DNA of 62,343 nucleotides from Anaerolineae bacterium (GTDB taxonomy: Bacteria > Chloroflexota > Anaerolineae > 4572-78 > J111), in NCBI GenBank assembly GCA_023382535.1, contig JAHDWA010000025.1:1-62343 (forward strand), read 5' to 3'. The notes beneath the pieces are model-generated. The model was not told the origin of the DNA and made no database searches. It saw nothing but the letters and a program-made list of their open reading frames with translations. This document shows positions 25,519-32,562 of this stretch, in pieces. Numbering within the stretch: the stretch's first letter is position 1; every line of letters starts with the position of its first letter. A program made the position numbers and the translations under genes.

Positions 25519-25809
25519 TCATCCGGCTAAGTCCACAATTTTTTGTTGTTCGGTAACTGGCTCTAAAGGTTTGGAATTTCGTACGGTGCGAGTGGGGCGA
25601 GTAGGAGCATTTGCTAGAGTTTTTTCGAGTTGGTAAATCTCAGTGTGGAGCGCATCTACTGTTTGGGAAGATACAATTTGCCATTTTCCCTGGCTTAACC
25701 AGCCGGCAAGGTCACTTAACTTCTCAATAATAAAATGCCTTTGTGATGTTAGGTTCACAGGGAAACGCATCTCCTTCCTTAAAGATTTAGCAGTTGTCCC
25801 TTTTTGCAT
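25519..25809 (-). CDS. Small hypothetical protein
   Basis: 96 residues, MQKGTTAKSLRKEMRFPVNL... with a helical middle (HFIIEKLSDLAGWLSQG) and a Pro/Thr/Arg-rich end. I recognise no family. There is no clear ribosome-binding site before ATG 25809, and codon use is less GC-rich than in its neighbours. It may be a real orphan or a chance frame. Confidence 0.35.
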   Translation of the reverse strand: MQKGTTAKSLRKEMRFPVNLTSQRHFIIEKLSDLAGWLSQGKWQIVSSQTVDALHTEIYQLEKTLANAPTRPTRTVRNSKPLEPVTEQQKIVDLAG

Positions 25810-26040
25810 ATTTAGTTGTGTATTCTATTTTACTCCTTCGTAGCTAATTTTGATGAACTGAGAGGGTCATGTTACTCAAAGCGTTAAAAATTAGCAAATC
25901 AAGCGCCTGCTTACAAGGGGTGCATCCCAATTTTAGGTGTTCTGTACTGCGGCAAGTGACCCGCTTCGCGTGTCCTACATTACCACAAATTTGGGACAGA
26001 CCGTTTGCAGCCTTTACAGCTCGATTCGATGAAGGGGTTG

Positions 26041-26049
26041 TGGTATAAT
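26041..26049 (+). promoter_or_regulatory. Extended -10 promoter element for rtcA
   Basis: TGGTATAAT, an extended -10, lies 29 bp before the rtcA ATG. No good -35 hexamer is present at the right distance. The spacer 25810-26040 shows no other feature. Confidence 0.45.
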
Positions 26050-26077
26050 TTAGCATAGACCTACCAAGAGAGGTATT

Positions 26078-27133
26078 ATGCTCGTTATCAACGGTGCTTA
26101 CGGCGAGGGAGGGGGACAAATTTTACGCACCTCCCTGGCCCTGGCCGCCATCCTGCAGCGCCCCATTCGCATTGACCATATCCGGGCCGGGCGAAAAAAC
26201 CCAGGTCTGGCCGCTCAACATTTAACAGCGGTGAAAGCCGCGGCCATGATCTGCGATGCAAAGCTGTCAGGCGCTACGCTAGGCTCGACCGGCCTCACTT
26301 TTGAGCCGCAAAGTGACCCCATCCCTGGCTTTTATGAATTCGACGTGAGTGAGGCTCGCGAGGGCGGCAGTACCGGAGCAGCCACGTTGGTATTGCAAAC
26401 GGTTTTGCCACCCCTGGCTCTGGCTTCTCGTCTCAGCACGGTTACGGCGAAGGGAGGAACCCATGTGCCCTGGAGTCCGCCCTTTCATTATCTGCGGGAT
26501 GTCTATTTGCCGATGATAGCGCCATTAGGTCTGGCGGCGAAGGTCGAATTATCGGCCTGGGGCTGGTATCCTGCCGGTGAGGGCGAGATTAAAGCGACGC
26601 TGCCGGGCCGGACTGAGCCGGTTCCAGCTTTCCCGGAGACACGCGGCGCGTTGAAACGAGTTTATGGCGTGGCGGTGGCCGCCCGCCTGCCGGCTCACAT
26701 TGCCCAACGTATGCGGGATCGGGCGGCCAAATTGTTGGACGGGGTGGATTTGCCCTTTACCCTTGAACCCCAGCGGGTCCAATCCGTCTCGCCGGGAGCC
26801 GGGATCTTTCTGGTGGCCGAATATGAGTCGAGCCGGGCCGGTTTTAGCGCCCTGGGCGAAAGGGGCAAACCGTCGGAACGGGTTGCCGAAGAGGCCGTGG
26901 AGGCGCTGCTCGCCTTTCATTACAGCAGGGCGGTGTTGGACGAACACCTGGCTGACCAGCTCATTTTGCCGCTGGCGCTGGCTGGCTTGTCCGTGACCCT
27001 GTCAGTAGAGCGAATTTCGCCGCATATGCTGACGAATCTGTGGGTGGTTGAGCAGTTCCTCGGACCCGTGGCGAAGATAAACCAAAACCAGAACACGATT
27101 CAGTTTACATCAACAGACAAAGAGACGTTATGA
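26078..27133 (+). CDS. rtcA: RNA 3'-terminal phosphate cyclase
   Basis: 351 residues. The start INGAYGEGGGQILRTSLALAAI and RAGRKNPGLAAQHLTAVKAAA are the hallmark N-terminus of RtcA; EAREGGSTGAATLVLQTVLPPL and the C-terminal VDEHLADQLILPLALAG (the expected adenylylated histidine lies in this EHLADQL stretch) complete the family pattern. It converts RNA 3'-phosphate ends to 2',3'-cyclic phosphates using ATP. No rtcB ligase or rtcR regulator is nearby. Its stop overlaps the start of a histidine kinase by 4 bp (ATGA), so the two are translationally coupled. Confidence 0.95.
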   Translation: MLVINGAYGEGGGQILRTSLALAAILQRPIRIDHIRAGRKNPGLAAQHLTAVKAAAMICDAKLSGATLGSTGLTFEPQSDPIPGFYEFDVSEAREGGSTGAATLVLQTVLPPLALASRLSTVTAKGGTHVPWSPPFHYLRDVYLPMIAPLGLAAKVELSAWGWYPAGEGEIKATLPGRTEPVPAFPETRGALKRVYGVAVAARLPAHIAQRMRDRAAKLLDGVDLPFTLEPQRVQSVSPGAGIFLVAEYESSRAGFSALGERGKPSERVAEEAVEALLAFHYSRAVLDEHLADQLILPLALAGLSVTLSVERISPHMLTNLWVVEQFLGPVAKINQNQNTIQFTSTDKETL

Positions 27134-29307
27134 CCGGCGAGCAAAAAATCCCTCGTATTTTGATCATTGACCCGGCTGAAAATAGGGCCTTGAAAACCAG
27201 CCTGGAAACGCAGTATGGCATGTGGGTCAACCATTACGCCAGCGGCCGGACGGCTCTCGATTCGCTGCGACAGACCCAGCCCGATTTAATTGTGCTCAAT
27301 GCCCACTTAAGCGACCTGCCCGCTTCATCCCTGCTGGCTGAACTGAATGCCCAAAAGCTGGCGACCCCGATTATCCTGGTTGGAGCAAATGGGGAGACAA
27401 CCAGGGCCAACTTCAACGATAAAAGTATCGTCGGCTGGCTGAACCAGCCTTTTGCGGCAGCAGAGCTGGCGGCGCTGATCCAATCGGCGCTGGAACGACC
27501 TCTGCCTAACAGCGACCTGGTTTTAACCAAGCGGGCCGAAATAGTGGAGGCTAACCAGCAACTAACGGCGCGGGTGCAGCAGTTACAGACTCTATTTGAA
27601 ATCGGCAAATCAGTAACATCTCAGCTTGAGCTGGAGGAGGTTCTGCGCCGGGTGGCCAAAGCGGCAGTGACCCTGACCAACGCCGACGAAAGTTATCTGC
27701 TGCTGGTGACTGAGGGAAGCGGCAATCTCTATCTGCGGGCCGAAGCAAACCTGAACAGCGAGGAGGTCAAGAACTTCTGGGTCAAAGTCAGCGACTCTAT
27801 TGCCGGGCGGGTGGTTCAGACGGGCGAACCGATCCTTATTTCCAAAGACAGTAACAACCTCAAGGTTAAAACCGGATTGGTGGTCAACGCCTTGGTTAAT
27901 GTGCCGGTCAAAGTAGGCTCAACGGTGATCGGGGTGCTGGGGGTAGATAACCGCTATCAGCAGCGAGCTTTTACCGCTGAGGATCAGATGCTGCTCTCAG
28001 CCCTGGCCGATTGGGCGGCGATTGCCATTCAGAACGCCAAGCTGTACACGGCCACTACCGAACTGAGCCGCGATCTGGAGCTGGTGAACGAGGTCAGCCG
28101 CCTGGTTTCCAGCACGCTGGATGTGGAGCAGATACCGCGGCTGCTGGTTCAGCGGACCGCCGAGATCTTTGGGGCCGAGTGCGGCTCGCTGGCTTTGCTC
28201 GATAAGGAGCGCGGGGCGGTGGTCTTTCAACTGGCCTATGATGATGAGGGGAATGAGCTAACCAGCCTGAAGAATTTCTTGATGCCCCTGGGTGAGGGGA
28301 TTGTCGGGTTGGTGGCCCAAACAGGTCTGCCCCACGTGGTCAACAACGTCCAGAGCGACCCCGGCTGGTCGCCCGCCGCCGACCGGTTAACTGGCTTCAA
28401 AACCGAAAAGATTATGGCTGTCCCGCTTATTGCCGAAGGGGAAGTGATGGGCGTGATGGAGCTGCTCAACAAAAAAGAGGGCAATTTTGATGAGGGTGAT
28501 TTGCAGCTCCTGCTGCTGGTGGCAGCCTCGGCGGCCAGCGCGCTTCAAAATGCTCGCCAGTACAGCGAGTTGCAGAAAGCGAATCAAGCCTTGCAGCGGG
28601 CGCAGGAGCAGCGCATCGCCGCCGAACGCTGGGCAGTGCTGGGCAAGGCCGCCGGCAGCCTGGCTCACCGGATCAATAATACCACCACCCTGGTACCGAT
28701 TGCTGTCCAGCACCTGCGCGAGCTGCTGCAGCCGGTCAAGCTATCTCCTGAGTTGAAAAAAGAGATAGATGAAAATTTGGAGCGCATCGAACGGAATACC
28801 CTTTACACGGTTGACCTGGCGGTGGCGCTGCTGCGCCGATTCCGCCAGCACCCGGCCAAGGCCCATAATGTCAACGAGTTGATCAACCGGGCGCTGTCGC
28901 TGGTTGAAACCCCCAAGAATGTTAAAGTGGTTTGCCATCTCGACCCCGATTTGCCGCCCGTTGATACCAGTGATCTGCTGGTTGATGCCCTGATCGAATT
29001 GATTACCAATGCGCTGCGGGTGATGGCCGCACAAGGGGGCCTGCTGCGCGTGGCCTCGTTCAAGGTGGGCGACAAAATCGCCATCCAGGTGACAGACAGC
29101 GGGCCGGGGATTGCGGCAGAGAATCTTGAGCGGGTATTTGATATGTTTTTCACCACCCAGCCTCAGGGGTTGGGTTTTGGCCTGTGGTGGGTCAAAACAT
29201 TTTTGGAGCAACAGCATGGCGAGATTACGGTTGAAAGCCGTCCCAATGAAGGGACGACCTTCACCATTCTGCTGCCGGTGAATCTGCCGCTGTTACCTTC
29301 GCCCTGA
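27130..29307 (+). CDS. GAF-domain sensor histidine kinase with degenerate receiver
   Basis: 725 residues. Residues 8-125 look like a receiver, but the phosphoacceptor is Asn (LIVLNAHLSD) and the conserved lysine is replaced (GWLNQPF), so it is probably a pseudo-receiver. Two GAF domains follow (about 155-310 and 325-480), likely ligand or redox sensors, then a coiled linker and a kinase core: H-box SLAHRINNTTTLVP (His about 514), N-box LIELITNALRVM, and ATP-lid DSGPGIAAENLERVFDMFFTTQPQGLGFGLWW. No membrane segment, so it is cytosolic. Overlaps rtcA by 4 bp; a response regulator gene follows at 29480 after a word-repeat hairpin. Confidence 0.93.
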   Translation: MTGEQKIPRILIIDPAENRALKTSLETQYGMWVNHYASGRTALDSLRQTQPDLIVLNAHLSDLPASSLLAELNAQKLATPIILVGANGETTRANFNDKSIVGWLNQPFAAAELAALIQSALERPLPNSDLVLTKRAEIVEANQQLTARVQQLQTLFEIGKSVTSQLELEEVLRRVAKAAVTLTNADESYLLLVTEGSGNLYLRAEANLNSEEVKNFWVKVSDSIAGRVVQTGEPILISKDSNNLKVKTGLVVNALVNVPVKVGSTVIGVLGVDNRYQQRAFTAEDQMLLSALADWAAIAIQNAKLYTATTELSRDLELVNEVSRLVSSTLDVEQIPRLLVQRTAEIFGAECGSLALLDKERGAVVFQLAYDDEGNELTSLKNFLMPLGEGIVGLVAQTGLPHVVNNVQSDPGWSPAADRLTGFKTEKIMAVPLIAEGEVMGVMELLNKKEGNFDEGDLQLLLLVAASAASALQNARQYSELQKANQALQRAQEQRIAAERWAVLGKAAGSLAHRINNTTTLVPIAVQHLRELLQPVKLSPELKKEIDENLERIERNTLYTVDLAVALLRRFRQHPAKAHNVNELINRALSLVETPKNVKVVCHLDPDLPPVDTSDLLVDALIELITNALRVMAAQGGLLRVASFKVGDKIAIQVTDSGPGIAAENLERVFDMFFTTQPQGLGFGLWWVKTFLEQQHGEITVESRPNEGTTFTILLPVNLPLLPSP

Positions 29308-29321
29308 AAATGGGGTAAGAT

Positions 29322-29420
29322 GGGAAGACTGGAAAGTTGGAAGGCTGGGTGGCTGCCCATAGGGGGCCTTCGGCTCGAAGGTTGCTGAAGAAATATCCCA
29401 ATCTTCCAACCTTCCAATAT
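29322..29420. repeat. Intergenic short-word inverted repeat
   Basis: Left arm GGAAGACTGGAAAGTTGGAAGG (29323-29344, shown here in words GGAAG, TGGAA, TTGGAAGG) and right arm CTTCCAACCTTCCAATAT (29403-29420). The middle has its own short stem CCTTCG/CGAAGG. Confidence 0.6.
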
Positions 29421-29479
29421 CTACGGTTATGGTTGGTTATATAGTTGAAGCAGATTTGCTCATTTGGGAGAATGGAAAA

Positions 29480-29977
29480 ATGCGTAAGCGTGTTTTGGTT
29501 GTTGACGATGTGCCGGATTGGCGGGCAACATTGCAGGACATTCTAAGGAACGATTTTGAAGTCAAAACCGTTGACAGTTATCAGGCGGCCATGGAGGTCG
29601 TGCGCGAGCGGTCGGCGGAGCTGGTTATTGTTGATTTGCGCCTCAGCCCAACGGACGAAGAAGACCGGCAGGGAATGGAACTGCTCAAACAACTGGCCGA
29701 GCATCGGATCAATGCCATCGTGCTCACCGGCTACCCGGAGAAAGAGCTGCGTGAAGAGGCCGAAGAAAAGTATAAAACCTTTGAATTCATTGATAAAAGT
29801 ATCCTGGCCAAAAATTACCAGTATATCCGGGATGTGGTGCGTGAAGCTTTTAGGATATTAGAGCGTAAAGAAAAGAAGAAAACGGAAGCGATTCAAGCCG
29901 CCAGCGCCCTCCAGACCGTCAGCTTTCCAGAAGATCTGTCCAGTTGGCCTTTACAAAAATATCGGAAAGATAAATGA
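29480..29977 (+). CDS. Response regulator receiver protein
   Basis: 165 residues from ATG 29480 (MRKRVLVVDDVPDW), which has GGGAG at good spacing; the upstream in-frame ATG at 29429 lies near the word repeat and has none. Receiver residues are VVDD, phospho-Asp in LVIVDLRLSPTDEEDRQGME (an extended loop), Thr in IVLTGYPEKE and lysine in EFIDKSIL. A charged helical tail (LERKEKKKTEAIQ) follows instead of a DNA-binding domain. Probably the partner of the GAF histidine kinase upstream. Its stop overlaps the next start by 4 bp (ATGA). Confidence 0.88.
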   Translation: MRKRVLVVDDVPDWRATLQDILRNDFEVKTVDSYQAAMEVVRERSAELVIVDLRLSPTDEEDRQGMELLKQLAEHRINAIVLTGYPEKELREEAEEKYKTFEFIDKSILAKNYQYIRDVVREAFRILERKEKKKTEAIQAASALQTVSFPEDLSSWPLQKYRKDK

Positions 29978-30717
29978 GTTTTAGCCTCGACCTGCAAAGC
30001 ATCATTCTGCTCCTCTTCTTTGTCGCGCCTGGTTTTCTTTTTACCCGGACCTATACCGCCTACCGTCCCCGCTACTACCGCACCCCCGATGCTTTTGCGC
30101 AGGTCGTTCTGGCTGTGGTCGGCAGCGCCATTATCCACGGGACCCTGCTGACCGGCATTGCCCTGGGCCTGGCGGCTTTTTGGCTCGTTCGAGGTGAACT
30201 GCTCTCGGTCAGCGACATTCTTGGCCCGCCGATGCCAATTGACAGCTACCCCCTGCCGATCCTGGCCTTTGTGATCTTGATGGCTATTCTTTACCTGGCG
30301 GTGAGCCTGATTCTGGCTCGCCGCTTTGCTACATTTTTAGGGTATCGCACGGCCGCCAACCGGCCCAGGTGGTGGCGGCTCTTGCTTGACGAAGACCCGC
30401 CGGAGCCATTCTTGCTGTGGCACACCATCCTGCAAGTCGAGCCGCTTAAGCTAAACTTAATTCCACCTCACCTGCACATCCAGATGCGCAACGGCGATTA
30501 CTTTGAGGGCGATCTGCACAGTATGCGCCTGGTCGGCGATGAGGAGAATACGGTTGAGCTGGCCCTGCGCAATGTGTGTCACCGTCCCTCGTCTCAACCT
30601 TCCCCCAAGAGCAGAGCTAATCTGCCAGCCTCCGATTTGCAACCTCTTCCTAATCAAGTTATCCTACTGAAATCTACCGATATCTTGTGGCTGACCCGCA
30701 ACGATATTCCGCAGTGA
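29974..30717 (+). CDS. DUF6338-like membrane protein
   Basis: 247 residues. The start LQSIILLLFFVAPGFLFTRTYTAYRPRYYRTPDAF fits the DUF6338 family (PGF motif in the first helix). About three membrane helices (residues 8-25, 44-72, 92-115) are followed by a soluble C-terminal half with a beta-rich MRNGDYFEGDLHSMRLVGDEENTVELALRNV and a closing VILLKSTDILWLTRN, which resembles a small ligand-binding or SH3-like fold. Translationally coupled to the response regulator upstream, so it may be an effector of that system. Function unknown. Confidence 0.75.
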   Translation: MSFSLDLQSIILLLFFVAPGFLFTRTYTAYRPRYYRTPDAFAQVVLAVVGSAIIHGTLLTGIALGLAAFWLVRGELLSVSDILGPPMPIDSYPLPILAFVILMAILYLAVSLILARRFATFLGYRTAANRPRWWRLLLDEDPPEPFLLWHTILQVEPLKLNLIPPHLHIQMRNGDYFEGDLHSMRLVGDEENTVELALRNVCHRPSSQPSPKSRANLPASDLQPLPNQVILLKSTDILWLTRNDIPQ

Positions 30718-30718
30718 G

Positions 30719-30795
30719 ATGTCAGTAGTCAGTACTCAGTAGCCAGTAATCAGAATTGTCAATACTCTGACATCTGGCATCTGATTACTGGCAAC
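30719..30795. repeat. Intergenic short-word inverted repeat
   Basis: Words GTCAGTA, GTCAGTACTCAGTA lead into GCCAGTAATCAGA (30742-30754), whose perfect 13-bp complement TCTGATTACTGGC is at 30780-30792. Confidence 0.7.
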
Positions 30796-30833
30796 TAAAA
30801 TAACCCAATTTTCGTCAAGGAATTCGCTCATCC

Positions 30834-31754
30834 ATGTTTGAACTGGTTTTCCTGGGGACTTCTGCATCCGCGCCGTCGGTGCACCGGGGACTTTCGGCCA
30901 ATGCGGTGCTGTACAAAGAGTACCGCTTTTTGATTGATTGCGGCGAGGGCACGCAGCGCCAGATTTTGCAGAGTAACCTGGGTTTTAAGCGACTCAATAA
31001 AATATTGCTCACTCACGGCCACCTGGATCATATTTTGGGGTTGGGCGGTCTCGTTTCGACCTTTAGCCGGTGGGAAACGATTGAAAAGCTGGAAATTTAT
31101 GGCGGCCAGTGGACGTTAGAGCGGGTCAGAGATTTGCTGCTGAAAGTGGTTTTGCGGGGGGAAAAGTTACCTATCAAGCTGGAATTTATCCCTCTGCAGC
31201 CCGGACTTATCATGGAAGACAGCACCTTTCAACTCAGCGCCTTTCCGGTTGTTCACCGGGGCGCCGATTGTTTCGGCTTTCTATTTGAGGAAAAGTCACG
31301 CCGTCCCTTTCTAAATGAGAAGGCCGAGGCGCTGGGTGTGCCGTTTGGCCCGGAGCGGCGCAAATTGGTCGCTGGAGAAGCCATTACTTTGGCCGATGGG
31401 CGGCGCATTCAGCCCGACGACGTGCTCGGTCCCGAAATCCCTGGAGCCAAGCTCGTCTTTGTCGGCGATGCCGGCCGTACCGACAACTTGCTGGATGTGG
31501 CTCATGGAGCCGACGCGCTGGTCATCGAGGCGACTTATCTCAATGAGGATGCCGAGATGGCCCGCCAATTTAGCCATCTCACCGCCGCCCAGGCGGCTCA
31601 TCTGGCCCGCGAGGCCCGGGTCGAGCAGCTCTACCTGACCCATATCTCCCGCCGCTACCGGGAGCAGGATGTGCTCAACGAGGCCCGCGCCATCTTTCCC
31701 AATACCATCATCGCCCGTGATTTCGACCGGATCAAGGTGGTCAAGGAGAAGTAA
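30834..31754 (+). CDS. rnz: Ribonuclease Z
   Basis: 306 residues. The N-terminal [12 protein letters not shown] and [14 protein letters not shown] are typical of tRNase Z, as are the metal motif [28 protein letters not shown], and the late histidine in [10 protein letters not shown]. The exosite region ([11 protein letters not shown]) is present. The enzyme trims the 3' trailer of precursor tRNAs. The tRNA-Met in this window lacks an encoded CCA and would need such processing. rsmG follows after 11 bp. Confidence 0.95.
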   Translation: MFELVFLGTSASAPSVHRGLSANAVLYKEYRFLIDCGEGTQRQILQSNLGFKRLNKILLTHGHLDHILGLGGLVSTFSRWETIEKLEIYGGQWTLERVRDLLLKVVLRGEKLPIKLEFIPLQPGLIMEDSTFQLSAFPVVHRGADCFGFLFEEKSRRPFLNEKAEALGVPFGPERRKLVAGEAITLADGRRIQPDDVLGPEIPGAKLVFVGDAGRTDNLLDVAHGADALVIEATYLNEDAEMARQFSHLTAAQAAHLAREARVEQLYLTHISRRYREQDVLNEARAIFPNTIIARDFDRIKVVKEK

Positions 31755-31765
31755 AGCGGCCCTCA

Positions 31766-32479
31766 ATGCAACAAGTCCTCCAGGATGGCGCTCGACAATT
31801 TAGCCTCTCTCTTAGCGAAGCCCAACTCAACGCCTTTGACCGCTACAGCCAGGAACTCATTGCCTGGAATCAGCGGGTCAATTTGACCAGTATCATCGAA
31901 CCCCAAGAAATTGTGACCAAGCACTTCCTCGACTCGCTGTCCGTTTATGGGGCACTGTCGGGCTTGCCGCCTGATTTGACGCTGATTGATGTGGGCAGCG
32001 GCGCCGGTTTTCCCGGTCTGCCCCTCAAAATTGTGCTGCCTGACCTGCGGTTGACTCTGTTGGAGGCGACCGGCAAGAAAACGGCTTTTCTGGACTATGT
32101 CGTGCATATCTTAAATTTGACCGGCGTGACCGTTCTCACTGCCCGCGCCGAAGAAGCGGGCCGCCGCCCTGACCAACGCGAACGCTACGACGCAGCCGTA
32201 GCCCGTGCTGTAGCCCCTCTGCCGGTGCTGGCCGAATATACGCTGCCCCTGGTTAGAGTAGGGGGACGGGTTATTGTTCAAAAAGGCCAGCATCCTGCCG
32301 CTGAAATCAAAGCGGCGGCCAATGCTCTGGGCATCCTGGGTGGCAAAGTCAGCCAGACCCTGGCGGTGAGGGTGCCGGGCTTAGACGCAGAACGGCACAT
32401 GGTGGTCATCCAAAAAAACAAAGCAACTCCGCCCCAATATCCCCGCCGGTCTGGGTTGCCGGCCAAAAAACCGATTTAG
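31766..32479 (+). CDS. rsmG: 16S rRNA m7G527 methyltransferase
   Basis: 237 residues. RsmG/GidB motifs: YSQELIAWNQRVNLTSI near the N-terminus, HFLDSLSVYG, the SAM-binding LIDVGSGAGFPGLPLKI, and LTLLEATGKKTAFLDYV, followed by ARAEEAGR and ARAVAPLPVLAEY. It methylates G527 of 16S rRNA. Its C-terminus is slightly longer than usual (VIQKNKATPPQYPRRSGLPAKKPI), ending in the basic Pro-rich tail common in this phylum. Likely cotranscribed with rnz. Confidence 0.95.
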   Translation: MQQVLQDGARQFSLSLSEAQLNAFDRYSQELIAWNQRVNLTSIIEPQEIVTKHFLDSLSVYGALSGLPPDLTLIDVGSGAGFPGLPLKIVLPDLRLTLLEATGKKTAFLDYVVHILNLTGVTVLTARAEEAGRRPDQRERYDAAVARAVAPLPVLAEYTLPLVRVGGRVIVQKGQHPAAEIKAAANALGILGGKVSQTLAVRVPGLDAERHMVVIQKNKATPPQYPRRSGLPAKKPI

Positions 32480-32502
32480 AGCTGCTGCGGTCAGAACTGC
32501 TG

Positions 32503-32531
32503 TTGACGAGACCTGGCATTGGCAGTATACT
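32503..32531 (+). promoter_or_regulatory. Promoter of the GH3-like surface protein
   Basis: TTGACG (32503-32508), 17-bp spacer and TATACT (32526-32531). It lies between rsmG and the start chosen for the next gene, and rules out starts upstream of about 32538. Confidence 0.65.
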
Positions 32532-32562
32532 TTTGGCAATGCGTCCGAGTCAGGGAAACAGA

